A program made the translations under genes and the position numbers. Shown here in pieces: positions 33,748-42,517 of a stretch of 64,000 nt of DNA. Numbering within the stretch: the first letter of the stretch is position 1; each line of letters opens with the position of its first letter. Origin of the DNA: Actinomadura_C sp036008685 (lineage in GTDB: Bacteria > Actinomycetota > Actinomycetes > Streptosporangiales > Streptosporangiaceae); assembly GCA_036008685.1 (NCBI GenBank), contig DASYNF010000288.1, forward strand, positions 60,357 to 124,356. The letters are read 5' to 3'. Below the pieces are notes generated by a model that was not told the DNA's origin, did no database searches, and worked only from the letters and a program-made list of their open reading frames with translations.

Positions 33748-34716
33748 TCACGGATGGCCTGCCAGCCGGGTGAGGAACTCCTCCGGCGCGACCAGGCCGG
33801 GGGGACGCCGCCGGCGCGCCATCTCGTTGGCCAGCCGCCGCAGCAGGTCGTTGACGGGTGTCGGGACACCGTGCCGGCGGCCCAGCAGCACGATCTCTCC
33901 GTTGAGGTAGTCCGCCTCCACGGTCCCCGTGGCCCGTTGCAGGCTCTGCACCGACGAGCCGCCGAAGCGGTGCCGGTCGTTGACCGGCCGCAGCCGGAGC
34001 ACGTCGGCGTAGACGCCCATGTCCGCCTCCGTGAAGCCGATGCCCGCGGCGCGCAGGCAGGCGGCCCCCTCACGACGGGCGAGATCCGCGATCTCCCGCA
34101 TCGCCTCGCCGGGTCCGCACACGACCTCGGCCGCGTTGCCCAGGTTGGCGAGGAGCTTGCCGTACTTGAACGTCATGACGTCGGGCCGGACGTCGGAGCG
34201 GAAACCGCCGTCGCGAAACGCCGACACGATCGCGAGGGCCGTGTCGTCGGCCCCCTCCGGATAGCGGCCGACGTCGAGGACCCCGGCCACCGGCGCCGAA
34301 TAGACCTGCACCACGCCCGGGCGCAGGTGAGCCGCGGGCAGCACCACGCAGACCCCGTAGACCCGGGCGAAGGCGCGCAGAGCCAGCCGTTCGTTCTCCA
34401 CCCCGTTCTGGGCACAGACGACGACGATCTCCGACGGCGCGGACGCCGCCAGAGCGCGGAGCGCCTCCGCGGTGTCCTGTGTCTTCATGGCCAGCAAGAC
34501 CACGTCACCGGGCCGGTAGGACACCTCACCGGGGTGGCCGGCGACCGGGATCCGCAACCGCACCGCCTCATCCGGCGTCTCCAGGAGGAGTCCGTGCTCC
34601 CTGAGCGCCGCGAGGTGCGGCCCGCGTGCGATCAGGGTGACGTCGTGACCGGCCTGGAACAGCCGGGCGCCGATGACTCCGCCCACCGCACCGGCCCCAT
34701 AGACGATGAACCGCAT
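33748..34716 (-). CDS. panE: Ketopantoate reductase-like 2-dehydropantoate 2-reductase
   Basis: An NADPH-dependent reductase of ketopantoate to pantoate. The 322-residue product has the N-terminal Rossmann motif YGAGAVGGVIGARL, the conserved AMKTQD and CAQNGVENE blocks, and Lys in FKYGKLLANLGNA, the catalytic Lys and substrate-binding Asn region of the ApbA/PanE family. The C-terminal helical domain ends in GTVEADYLNGEIVLLG. PanE-like paralogues acting on other 2-oxo acids exist in actinomycetes, so the assignment rests partly on its position opposite panB. It is followed upstream on the same strand by npdG. Confidence 0.85.
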   Translation of the reverse strand: MRFIVYGAGAVGGVIGARLFQAGHDVTLIARGPHLAALREHGLLLETPDEAVRLRIPVAGHPGEVSYRPGDVVLLAMKTQDTAEALRALAASAPSEIVVVCAQNGVENERLALRAFARVYGVCVVLPAAHLRPGVVQVYSAPVAGVLDVGRYPEGADDTALAIVSAFRDGGFRSDVRPDVMTFKYGKLLANLGNAAEVVCGPGEAMREIADLARREGAACLRAAGIGFTEADMGVYADVLRLRPVNDRHRFGGSSVQSLQRATGTVEADYLNGEIVLLGRRHGVPTPVNDLLRRLANEMARRRRPPGLVAPEEFLTRLAGHP

Positions 34717-34785
34717 CAGTGCCTCCCCGGCCGCACCCGCGCCCCGGCGCTGCCGCGGCCGCCTGCATCGCCCGGCCGCACGGAT

Positions 34786-35478
34786 TCAGCGAAGGTCGGT
34801 GATCCGCAGGCCGGCATGAGCACGGTACCGGCGGTTGATGGAGATCAGGTTGGCGGTGAACGCCTCGACCTGGTGGGCGTTGCGCAGCCGTCCCGCGTAG
34901 ATCCCCCGGACACCCGGGATCCGGCCGGCCAGTGCCTGCACCAGGTCCGTCGCCTCCCGGTCGTCGCCCAGCACCAGCACGTCGAGGTCCATCTCCTCGA
35001 CCTCGGGGTCCAGGAGGAGCACGGCCGAGACGTGGTGGAACGCGGCCACCACCCGGCTGCCGGGGAGCACCGCCGCGGCCTGCTGCGCCGCACTGCCCTC
35101 CTCGACCGGCAGCGGGAAGGCCCCCTGTTTGTCGAAACCGAGGGGGTTGACGCAGTCGATCACGATCTTGCCGGCGAGCTCGTCCCGCACCGACTCCAGC
35201 GTGGCGCGGTGCCCGTCCCACGGCACCGCGACGATCACCACATCGGCCTCGCCCGCGGCCACGGGGTTTTCGGCGCCGCGCACGGGCAGACCCTCGCCGA
35301 GACTCCCGGCGGCCTCCCGCGCGCGCTCCGCACGCCGTGAACCGATGATCACCTGGTGGCCGGCGAGCGCGAACCGCCTGGCCAGCCCCTTGCCCTGGTC
35401 ACCGGTCCCTCCGAGGATCCCGATGGACAGGCCGCTCGCATCCGGAAGGTCGTACGGAGATCGCTGCTGCTGAGTCAT
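34786..35478 (-). CDS. npdG: F420-dependent NADP oxidoreductase (NADPH:F420 reductase)
   Basis: It transfers hydride between coenzyme F420 and NADP, linking the actinobacterial F420 pool to NADPH. The 230-residue product matches the Fno/NpdG family: SIGILGGTGDQGKGLARRFA (NADP-binding), IGSRRAERA (phosphate of NADP), VIVAVPWDGH, DCVNPLGFDKQG and the C-terminal LRNAHQVEAFTANLISIN. AGGA lies about 8 bases before the ATG at 35478. Its stop is 70 bases before panE, so the two may be co-transcribed. Another F420-type gene lies at 44.6 kb. Confidence 0.93.
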   Translation of the reverse strand: MTQQQRSPYDLPDASGLSIGILGGTGDQGKGLARRFALAGHQVIIGSRRAERAREAAGSLGEGLPVRGAENPVAAGEADVVIVAVPWDGHRATLESVRDELAGKIVIDCVNPLGFDKQGAFPLPVEEGSAAQQAAAVLPGSRVVAAFHHVSAVLLLDPEVEEMDLDVLVLGDDREATDLVQALAGRIPGVRGIYAGRLRNAHQVEAFTANLISINRRYRAHAGLRITDLR

Positions 35479-35602
35479 GGTCCGATCCTGCCAGCATCCA
35501 CCGAACGGCGTTCCGCTGGACCCGCCTTCCCCGGAGGCCGCCCCGGGAACCTCCGGAGGCGATCCCCGCCCGGCCGGCCGCCGCGTACGGCACGATGGGG
35601 CG

Positions 35603-36238
35603 GTGGACGCGAATCAGGTCGCGATGCTGCGCGAAGCCCTCTCCCGCACGGGTTGGCTCGACCGCACGAGGGATTTCGCCCGTGCCCTCCGTACCTCCAC
35701 CCGCAGGCCCGGCGGCCTGTTGCTCCTCGGCACCCCGGAGGCCGAGCCCTGGCATCTGGCCGCCCACCTCGACGACGAGAGTCACCTCAGCGGGATCCCG
35801 GAACTGGCGCCCACGCTGGTCCGCTGGCGGCCCCCCGCCGGGGCACCGCCTCATCTGCGGATCGGGCTGGAGCGCCTGACCACGGCCGGCCGCGGTGAAA
35901 CGGTGTTCGTGGTGGCCGAGGAGACCGCACCGGTGCCCCTGCTGGAGCGCGTCGACGACGCGCGCCGGACCGGCGCGGTGATCCTGGCCCTCGATGGGGG
36001 CGACGGCGATCGCGAGCTCGAGGGGCTCGCCCACGAGACCCTGAACGTTCCCGCACACCGGGGGCTGGTCTCCTTCGACGGCGCACAACACCTCGTCAGC
36101 GCCGCGGCCGGCGAACCCGGGCCACCACGCCGGGGAGGCCGGGAACAGGGTCCCGGCCCCGGCCCCGCGGGCGCGAAGACCCTGCGGGAGCGGCTGGCCC
36201 GGTTCCTCGACGTGGTCAGCGGTCCTTCGGCCGACTGA
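35603..36238 (+). CDS. Hypothetical protein, 211 aa
   Basis: A soluble protein with no family I can name. The N-terminal helix MDANQVAMLREALSRTGW leads into a predicted alpha/beta region (PGGLLLLGTPEAEPWHLAAHL, LAPTLVRWRPP, ETVFVVAEE, GAVILALDGG, LVSFDGAQHLV). It then has a Gly/Pro-rich linker and a C-terminal helix, TLRERLARFLDVV. There are no obvious catalytic motifs, signal peptide or membrane segments. The GTG at 35603 is the best start by codon usage; the frame is open upstream. It diverges from npdG and converges on the 61-residue gene. Confidence 0.7.
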   Translation: MDANQVAMLREALSRTGWLDRTRDFARALRTSTRRPGGLLLLGTPEAEPWHLAAHLDDESHLSGIPELAPTLVRWRPPAGAPPHLRIGLERLTTAGRGETVFVVAEETAPVPLLERVDDARRTGAVILALDGGDGDRELEGLAHETLNVPAHRGLVSFDGAQHLVSAAAGEPGPPRRGGREQGPGPGPAGAKTLRERLARFLDVVSGPSAD

Positions 36239-36254
36239 CCCTTCGGGCGAGGAG

Positions 36255-36440
36255 TCAGTCCTCGGCCTCGTCCTGGCGTCGCCACGCCTCGTTGCGTTGC
36301 CGGGCCAGTTCCAGCGCGCCCGCGGCCGCCTCCTTCGAGTCATAGGGACCCATCCGGTCCTTGCCCGGGCAGCCGGGGCCACGCTCGACCCCCATGTGCC
36401 GCAGGCAAAACCACCACTGGTCGTTCTCCGTCGTCTCCAT
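36255..36440 (-). CDS. Small conserved-type protein, 61 aa
   Basis: A small acidic protein with paired Cys/Trp features at its N terminus (QWWFCLRHMGVERGPGCPG), then DRMGPYDSKEAAAGALELARQRNEAW. Similar 55-65-residue proteins occur in many actinomycetes; their function is unknown. The two Cys and a His could bind metal, but this is speculative. It diverges from map, with 67 bases between the starts. Confidence 0.75.
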   Translation of the reverse strand: METTENDQWWFCLRHMGVERGPGCPGKDRMGPYDSKEAAAGALELARQRNEAWRRQDEAED

Positions 36441-36493
36441 GGCTCCACTCCGATCATGTCAGCGCCTGGATAATCCTGCCCGTTCATGGCAAC

Positions 36494-36499
36494 TAGACT
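36494..36499 (+). promoter_or_regulatory. -10 element TAGACT, leaderless start of map
   Basis: TAGACT lies 8 bases before the ATG at 36508; no Shine-Dalgarno sequence is seen. Confidence 0.5.
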
Positions 36500-36507
36500 C
36501 TCAGGAC

Positions 36508-37356
36508 ATGACGACGCGACTTCGGCCCGGCCACGTTTCCCCCCTTCGCAAGGTCCCCGCGAACATCCCCAGGCCGGAATACGTCGGCAGAGAACAGCCC
36601 CGCACCGGCGAACCCGAGGTGAAGAGCCCGGAGATCATCGAACGGATGCGGGTCGCGGGCAAGATCGCCGGTCAGGCGCTCGCGGAGGTGGGCAGGCATG
36701 TCCGGCCCGGGATCACCACGGACGAGCTCGACCGCATCGGGCACGAGTATCTGCTCGACCATGACGCCTACCCCTCGTGCCTCGGCTATCGCGGCTTCCC
36801 CAAATCGCTGTGCACCTCCATCAACGAGGTCATCTGCCACGGCATCCCCGACGACACCGTGCTGCGGGACGGCGACATCATCAACGTGGACATCACCGCC
36901 TACATCCAGGGGGTGCACGGAGACACCGATGCCACCTTCCTCGTCGGCGACGTCGACGAGGAGTCCCGGCTCCTCGTCGAGCGCACCCACGAGGCCATGA
37001 TGCGGGGCATCCGGGCGGTCAAGCCGGGACGTGCCATGAACGTGGTGGGCAGGGTCATCCAGTCCTACGCCCGGCGCTTCGGCTACGGGGTCGTGCGGGA
37101 CTTCACCGGGCACGGCATCGGGACGACGTTCCACTCCGGGCTGATCGTGCCGCACTACGACGACCCGCACGCCACCACGATCATCGAGCCCGGCATGACC
37201 TTCACGATCGAACCGATGCTGACCCTCGGCGGCATCGACTACGACATCTGGGACGACGGCTGGACGGTCCTGACCAAGGACCGTAAGCGCACCGCGCAGT
37301 TCGAGCACACCCTCGTCGTGACCGATGACGGCCACGAGATCCTCACCCTCCCCTGA
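36508..37356 (+). CDS. map: Methionine aminopeptidase, type I with N-terminal extension
   Basis: It removes the initiator methionine from nascent proteins. The 282-residue product has the five metal ligands of the pita-bread fold: Asp128 (NVDIT), Asp139 (HGDTD), His202 (GHGIG), Glu235 (TIEPM) and Glu266 (QFEHT), with substrate His111 in CHGIP. A 40-residue N-terminal extension with a PxxPxRP-like segment resembles actinobacterial MetAP1c rather than the E. coli enzyme. The start is placed by the -10 hexamer; the frame is open upstream into the divergent gene. Confidence 0.97.
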   Translation: MTTRLRPGHVSPLRKVPANIPRPEYVGREQPRTGEPEVKSPEIIERMRVAGKIAGQALAEVGRHVRPGITTDELDRIGHEYLLDHDAYPSCLGYRGFPKSLCTSINEVICHGIPDDTVLRDGDIINVDITAYIQGVHGDTDATFLVGDVDEESRLLVERTHEAMMRGIRAVKPGRAMNVVGRVIQSYARRFGYGVVRDFTGHGIGTTFHSGLIVPHYDDPHATTIIEPGMTFTIEPMLTLGGIDYDIWDDGWTVLTKDRKRTAQFEHTLVVTDDGHEILTLP

Positions 37357-37416
37357 GCACGGGCCCGCGCGGGCGGGCATGGACCAGGCCATCGGATCAG
37401 CCCGGAGGTCGCCCGG

Positions 37417-38157
37417 ATGGACGCGCCAGGAGCACCCGCCGACCGGCCGTACGACACGGCCCCGAACATCCCGCCCCGCGTGCCCTCCGATGCCATGCCA
37501 CCCGGCCGGGCGGCGCTCAGCGTGGCATGGGCCGGCCTTCCGATGCTGACCCTCGGCCTGGCGACGCCGCTCTGCTTCGCGACCGCGGCGATCTGGCGGC
37601 GCCGGGCGCACCTGGCCGCCGCCACCGTGTTCTATGCCGGGGTCCTGGTCCTGCAACTCGCCGTACGGCCGGACCTCGACTCCGCCGAACAGGCCACCCG
37701 GGACGCGGCCGGGACGCTCTTCGCCGGGTGTGTGTTCGTCCAGTCCGTCTTCGGCTGCTTCCACGCCTTTCTGGTCCGGCGGCGGGTCTTCGACCCGCAC
37801 GGGGTGGACGGCACCGCGGTCAACGAGGCCGCCATCGAGTCGGTCCGCAGGAGCCGGGTGCTGCGCCGGCGGGCCCGGGAGCTGGCCGCCTCGGACCCGG
37901 CGCTGGCCAGGGAGTTGCGGATCGGCCGCCCCGACCTGTCCCGCCGCTATGAGGACGGCGGCCTCGTCGACGTCAACCGGGCCCCGCTCGCCGTGCTGGC
38001 GAGCCTGCCGGGCATCACCCTCGAGCTGGCGGCCCGGATCGAACGGATCCGGGGCGAGACGGGCGGGTTCGTCTCCGCGGAGGAGATGTCCGCACTCGCC
38101 GGCCTTCCTCCGGACCTCACCGCCGAACTGGCGGAATACGCCGTCTTCCTGCGCTGA
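37417..38157 (+). CDS. Membrane protein with helix-hairpin-helix domain
   Basis: A 246-residue protein. Residues about 35-60 and 62-80 are hydrophobic, and a third segment lies near 95-118. A soluble C-terminal part ends in a helix-hairpin-helix motif of the ComEA type (VDVNRAPLAVLASLPGITLELAARI and ADL-like SAEEMSALAGLP). Such modules bind DNA without sequence specificity, but here the orientation and role are unknown. GGAGG lies 8 bases before the ATG at 37417. It follows map by 60 bases on the same strand. Confidence 0.82.
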   Translation: MDAPGAPADRPYDTAPNIPPRVPSDAMPPGRAALSVAWAGLPMLTLGLATPLCFATAAIWRRRAHLAAATVFYAGVLVLQLAVRPDLDSAEQATRDAAGTLFAGCVFVQSVFGCFHAFLVRRRVFDPHGVDGTAVNEAAIESVRRSRVLRRRARELAASDPALARELRIGRPDLSRRYEDGGLVDVNRAPLAVLASLPGITLELAARIERIRGETGGFVSAEEMSALAGLPPDLTAELAEYAVFLR

Positions 38158-38270
38158 TTCCCGCACCGACCGGCCTGTCGGCCCGGCGATTCGATGGACT
38201 TTGTCCGAGAGTCGGCGTGCCTCCTGAGACCAGGATCAAGATCAAGTTACAGTCCGGCCGTGCCAACGGA

Positions 38271-38999
38271 ATGGATGTACGCATCATGATGGGCTATACC
38301 CACGCTCTCAGCGGGACGGCGGCGTGGCTCGCCGCGGTCCCTCTCGTCACCAGCGAAAGCCTCCTGGGGACCTACGCCGTGACCCTGTCGCCGGCTCAGG
38401 TCACGGCCGGGGCGGTGGTGTGCGCCGGCTCGGCGCTGCTGCCCGACATCGACCACCACAGCGGGACGATCGCCAACGCCTACGGCCCGGTCACCAAGCT
38501 GCTGTGCAAGGGGGTGAGCAAGGTCTCCGGCGGCCACCGGCACGCGACCCACTCGCTGCTGTTCGCGGCCGGGGCCGGCTACGGGACCGACTGGCTGGCC
38601 ACCCATGCCGTCTATGCCTGGTGGGCGGTCCTCTTCTTCCTCGTCGGCATCGGCCTGCGCGGGGTCGGCATCGGGTTCAAGGACCGCGACTACACCACCG
38701 GGCTGATGAACGCGCTCCTCGCCGCCACGATCGTCTTCTTCATGCACGGCCTGGACATGAGGTTCGTCGGCTACGCCGTCGCGCTGGGATGCGTGGCGCA
38801 CCTCATCGGAGACTGCCTGACCCCACAGGGCTGTCCGGTGCTCTGGCCGGTGCAGGTGAAGCTCCAGACCGGAATCCTCGAGCGTACGGGCGGTAAGGGC
38901 GAGCGCTGGGTGGTGACCCCGATCCTGACCTTCGCCATCGTCATCCTGGCCATACGGTCGGCCATCGGGGACCAGGTCACCGTCTGGCTGAGATCCTGA
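38271..38999 (+). CDS. YdjM-like membrane-bound metal-dependent hydrolase
   Basis: An integral membrane protein of 242 residues of the LexA-binding / YdjM family (predicted metal-dependent hydrolase). Metal-binding residues are suggested by GYTHALSG at the N terminus, DIDHHSG near residue 65, GGHRHATHSLL near 95 and LIGDCLTPQG near 180, with four or five transmembrane helices between them. The ATG at 38271 is used; ATG codons at 38286 and 38289 are alternatives that fit shorter homologues. TACAGT at 38248 is a possible -10. The biological substrate is unknown. Confidence 0.82.
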   Translation: MDVRIMMGYTHALSGTAAWLAAVPLVTSESLLGTYAVTLSPAQVTAGAVVCAGSALLPDIDHHSGTIANAYGPVTKLLCKGVSKVSGGHRHATHSLLFAAGAGYGTDWLATHAVYAWWAVLFFLVGIGLRGVGIGFKDRDYTTGLMNALLAATIVFFMHGLDMRFVGYAVALGCVAHLIGDCLTPQGCPVLWPVQVKLQTGILERTGGKGERWVVTPILTFAIVILAIRSAIGDQVTVWLRS

Positions 39000-39030
39000 C
39001 CGTCCCCCGACGGCCGACCACGGCGGTGCG

Positions 39031-40473
39031 TCAGACCAGGCCCTGAAGGCCCGCGGCGGCGGCGCGGTGCCGGGCCAGTACGTCATGGAGTCCTGGCGCG
39101 GTCAGGGTTCCGTCCTCCACCACGGCCCGGCCCGCCACCACGGTGTGCCGGGCCGAGGAGGGGCCGCACCGCAGCCAGGCCTCGACCGGATCGGTGAGGG
39201 CGCCGGCGTGAGTGAGCCCCTCGACCGGCCAGCACACCAGGTCACCGGCCGCTCCGACCGAGAGTTCGCCCAGCTCACCGGTGCGGCCGAGACAGGCCGC
39301 GCCGCCCCGGGTGCCGATGTCGAGGACGTCCCGGGCGGTCATCCCGCCCGGGCCCTTGCGCTGGCGCCCGAGCAGCAGCGCGGTGCGCGACTCCAGCCAC
39401 AGCGACGCGCTGTCCGCCGACGCCGAGCCGTCGCATCCCAGCCCGACCGGGACGCCGGCGGCCCGATATTCGCGTACGGGCGCGAGGCCGCCGCCACCGA
39501 TCAGCATGTTGGAGCTGGGACAGTGGGCCACGCCGACCCCGGCCGCGCCGAGGCGGCCGATCTCGGCCTCGCTCGGGTAGATGCAGTGGGCGACCCAGGA
39601 CCGGTTCGTCAGCCAGCCGACCTCCTCGAACAGCTCGATGGGCCGCATGCCGAAGGTCTCCAGGCAATAGGCGTCCTCGTCCGGGTCTTCGGCCAGATGC
39701 GTGTGCAGCCGCACGTCGAGAGACTCGGCGAGCTCCGCGGTCCGCCGCATCAGCTCGGGACTCACGCTGAACGGCGAGCACGGTCCCAGTGCCACGCGCA
39801 CCATGGCGCCCCAGGACGCGTCATGGTGCAGCCCGACCAGGCGTTCACAGTCCGCCAGGATCTCGTCCTCGTCCTGCACCACCGACGGGGGCGGCAGCCC
39901 CCCGTCCTTCACCGAAACGCTCATCGATCCCCGGGCCGGATGGAACCGCATGCCGAGCTCCCGGGCCGCGGCGATCTCGGCCGACCACAGGTCCCCCCCG
40001 GACTCCGGATGGATGTAGAGATGGTCGGTGCTGGTGGTGCACCCGCCGAGCGCCAGCTCCGCGAGGCCGACCCACGCCGACAGGTAGGACATCTCCTCGT
40101 CGATGGCGCTCCACAGCGGATAGAGGCCGGTCAGCCACTCGAACAGCGTCCCGTTGGCCACCGGCGCATAGGAGCGGGTGAGGTTCTGGTAGATGTGGTG
40201 ATGAGTGTTGATCAGCCCCGGCGTCACCAGGCAGCCGCCGGCGTCGAGGGTCCTCCGGGCGGACGGCTGCGGGTCCTCCGCCGATCCGACAGCGCTGACC
40301 AGCCCGTCGGTGACCGCGACCCAGCCGCCGGCCAGCTCCCGCCGCTCCGCGTCACAGGTGGCGACGAGCGAGGCCGAACGTACGAGCAGGTCGGCCGGGT
40401 CCCCGGCATCGCGCGGGGCCTGTGACCGCTCCGCGACCCGGGCCGTGGAGCCGATCGTGAATCCAGATGTCAT
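39031..40473 (-). CDS. Amidohydrolase, 8-oxoguanine deaminase-like
   Basis: A 480-residue metal-dependent deaminase of the cytosine-deaminase-like amidohydrolase family. The zinc ligands are visible in GLINTHHHIYQN (HxH), LHTHLAEDPDED, HCIYPSE and GLGCDGSASAD. The long block TRSYAPVANGTLFEWLTGLY closely resembles 8-oxoguanine deaminases, which convert 8-oxoguanine to urate; guanine- or S-adenosylhomocysteine-deaminase-like relatives are the alternatives. If so, its product would feed the uricase operon 11 kb away. Residues 1-30 are variable; the ATG at 40473 is assigned without a clear ribosome-binding site. Confidence 0.8.
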   Translation of the reverse strand: MTSGFTIGSTARVAERSQAPRDAGDPADLLVRSASLVATCDAERRELAGGWVAVTDGLVSAVGSAEDPQPSARRTLDAGGCLVTPGLINTHHHIYQNLTRSYAPVANGTLFEWLTGLYPLWSAIDEEMSYLSAWVGLAELALGGCTTSTDHLYIHPESGGDLWSAEIAAARELGMRFHPARGSMSVSVKDGGLPPPSVVQDEDEILADCERLVGLHHDASWGAMVRVALGPCSPFSVSPELMRRTAELAESLDVRLHTHLAEDPDEDAYCLETFGMRPIELFEEVGWLTNRSWVAHCIYPSEAEIGRLGAAGVGVAHCPSSNMLIGGGGLAPVREYRAAGVPVGLGCDGSASADSASLWLESRTALLLGRQRKGPGGMTARDVLDIGTRGGAACLGRTGELGELSVGAAGDLVCWPVEGLTHAGALTDPVEAWLRCGPSSARHTVVAGRAVVEDGTLTAPGLHDVLARHRAAAAGLQGLV

Positions 40474-40712
40474 CGATGGTACGGCGCACCTGCCCCGGGG
40501 CTCAGGGGCGGGCCCGTGCGCCTCCTCCTGTCGTCGTGGGTCCTGCCGATCGTAGGAGCGCCGGGACGCGTCCGCCAGACCGGCGCCGGACCCGGACCGG
40601 ACACAGCACGCCCTCACCGCGCCTCGTACGGCAAACCGCTCCCCTGCTGACGTTCAAGATCAGGTCGACCCGGGCGAACGGAAGCCTCGATCGGATCCGG
40701 AGGGGAAAACCC

Positions 40713-41813
40713 GTGTCCGGGGGTGCTTTCGTGGACACAGTGCGCAGAGCCACTGCGAGGCGGGCCGCGGCCCTGGGCGTGCTCGTCGTCCTCACGCTCG
40801 CGTCGTCGTCCGGCTGCAGTGACACGGGGTCTCCTCGTCGCCCGGGGGGCCTGGCCCCGGCGGCCTCGACGGTGACCATCAGCGGATCTGCGGCTCAGCT
40901 CGAGCAGCAGTACGAGCAGGTGGTCAGGAGTGTGCTCCCGTCCGTCGTACAGATCACGACGGACCAGGGCGAGGGATCCGGGGTCGTCTATGACGATCGC
41001 GGTCACATCGTGACGAACGCCCATGTCGTCGCGGGAGCGTCGAGGTTCAAGATCACGCCGGCCAGCGGCGGCAAGGCCCTCACCGGCAGGCTGGTCGGCA
41101 TGTTCCCGCCCGATGACCTCGCGGTGGTCAAGGTGGACGGCAGGTCCTTCCGTCCCGCGTCGTTCGGGGACTCCGGGCGGCTCCAGGTCGGCCAGATCGT
41201 CATGGCCATGGGCAGTCCGCTGGGGCTCAGCGGGAGCGTGACCAACGGCATCGTCTCGGGCGTGGGCCGGACCGTGACCTCGGAACACGCGGGCGCCTTT
41301 CCCGGGGCCACGATCTCCAGCGCCATCCAGACCAGCGCCGCGATCAACCCCGGCAACAGCGGCGGTGCCCTCGTCACCCTGAGCGGCCAGGTCGTCGGCG
41401 TGCCGACACTCATCGCCGCGACCTCTCAGGGACAGGCGGCTCAGGGGATCGGTTTCGCGGTCCCGAGCAACACGGTCAAGAGCATCGCACCGCAGCTCAT
41501 CCGGAGCGGGAAGGTCACGAGCTCCGGCCGGGCGGCGCTGGGGGTGAGCGTCACCACCGTGATCGATCAGTCCAGCGGTGAGCCCGCCGGTGTGGGGGTC
41601 GTGGGGGTGAGCAAGGGCAGCGGGGCCGCGAAGGCCGGGCTCCAGCAGGGAGACGTCATCATCGCGGTGAACGACGTGTCCATACCGGCGCAGGCGGATC
41701 TGGCCAAGGTCCTGGCCGCCCTCCGGCCCGGTGACACGGTCCGGATCACTTTGCTCAGGAACGGCGGCAAGCGGACCGTCGATGTGCGCCTCGGCGAGCT
41801 GCCGAGCTCCTGA
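40713..41813 (+). CDS. HtrA/DegP-like serine protease with PDZ domain, secreted or lipoprotein
   Basis: An extracytoplasmic trypsin-like S1C protease of 366 residues. It has an N-terminal signal region (RRATARRAAALGVLVVLTLA), then SSSGC with Cys35, a weak lipobox. The catalytic triad is His104 (TNAHVVAG), Asp135 (PPDDLAVVK) and Ser216 (NPGNSGGAL). A C-terminal PDZ domain covers about 270-362 (VGVVGVSKGSGAAKAGLQQGDVI). The GTG at 40713 has GGAGGGG 8 bases upstream. It probably degrades or folds envelope proteins. It converges on a second protease-like gene, and the interval 40474-40712 holds its promoter only. Confidence 0.92.
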   Translation: MSGGAFVDTVRRATARRAAALGVLVVLTLASSSGCSDTGSPRRPGGLAPAASTVTISGSAAQLEQQYEQVVRSVLPSVVQITTDQGEGSGVVYDDRGHIVTNAHVVAGASRFKITPASGGKALTGRLVGMFPPDDLAVVKVDGRSFRPASFGDSGRLQVGQIVMAMGSPLGLSGSVTNGIVSGVGRTVTSEHAGAFPGATISSAIQTSAAINPGNSGGALVTLSGQVVGVPTLIAATSQGQAAQGIGFAVPSNTVKSIAPQLIRSGKVTSSGRAALGVSVTTVIDQSSGEPAGVGVVGVSKGSGAAKAGLQQGDVIIAVNDVSIPAQADLAKVLAALRPGDTVRITLLRNGGKRTVDVRLGELPSS

Positions 41814-41841
41814 CGTTCCTGGGGACCCCGCATACCGCCGC

Positions 41842-42402
41842 TCACCTGGACGTGTTGTGGAGGATCAGCTTCTGCCGGCGATAGTCCACGGTCACCGCGC
41901 CGAACCTCCGCAGCTCATCGGAGCCGAGCAGGCCCGCGACCCGGCTGTCGCCGAGTTCGAACATCGGCATGGCACGGGATTGCAGCGCCCGCCCGCCGAG
42001 CGTCCAGGTGCGCACCCGCACCACGGGCGCGAGCGCCTCCCCCGCGATGCCCTGCACGTAGGTGGTCGTCCCGGTCAGCGGGAGCTGCAGCTGCTGGACG
42101 AGTGAACGATCCACCGAGGACGACGAGGCGCCCGTGTCCAGGATGAACTCGAAGGGTCCGCGGCCGTTGACCATGACCTGGACGAAGACGATGGTGGCAC
42201 CGCGCTGCGTGATCACACGGATGGGCACCGTGAACGCCCCGTCGGAGGTCCTCGTGGCCGGCGATCGGGAGCCACGTGGATCACCGCGGATCGACAGGGG
42301 GACCGTCGCGGCGGCCGCGGCCGGTTCCGTCTGAAACCCCCCCACGCTCAGGGTCAAGCCGCAGACGAGTATGGGCGCGGCCAAGCGTGCCCTCATCACC
42401 AT
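41842..42402 (-). CDS. Secreted retropepsin-like aspartyl protease
   Basis: A 186-residue protein with a signal peptide (MRARLAAPILVCGLTLSVGG) and a single retropepsin-type domain. The active-site motif is FILDTGASSSSVD, the flap-like region is TYVQGIAGEAL, and the second conserved element is VAGLLGSDELRRFGAVTVDY. One Asp motif per chain implies that an active enzyme would be a homodimer. Such bacterial clan AA proteases are poorly characterised. The exact start is uncertain among ATG/GTG codons at 42396-42438. It converges on the HtrA-like gene with 28 bases between the ends. Confidence 0.82.
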   Translation of the reverse strand: MVMRARLAAPILVCGLTLSVGGFQTEPAAAAATVPLSIRGDPRGSRSPATRTSDGAFTVPIRVITQRGATIVFVQVMVNGRGPFEFILDTGASSSSVDRSLVQQLQLPLTGTTTYVQGIAGEALAPVVRVRTWTLGGRALQSRAMPMFELGDSRVAGLLGSDELRRFGAVTVDYRRQKLILHNTSR

Positions 42403-42517
42403 CACCCACTCAAGGAGGCCGGCCATTGGAGAGGACATTCCCGCCGCCGTGGGTCTAACTCCTGCGCCACGCCCGGCCGGACGGAGCCGACCGGCATCCG
42501 GGCGGACCGGGATGCCG

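Noticed and set aside
32902..35340. 812-codon plus-strand open frame across panB, panE and npdG
   Set aside because: It spans three well-supported genes in other frames and has a biased Arg/Pro/Gly composition.
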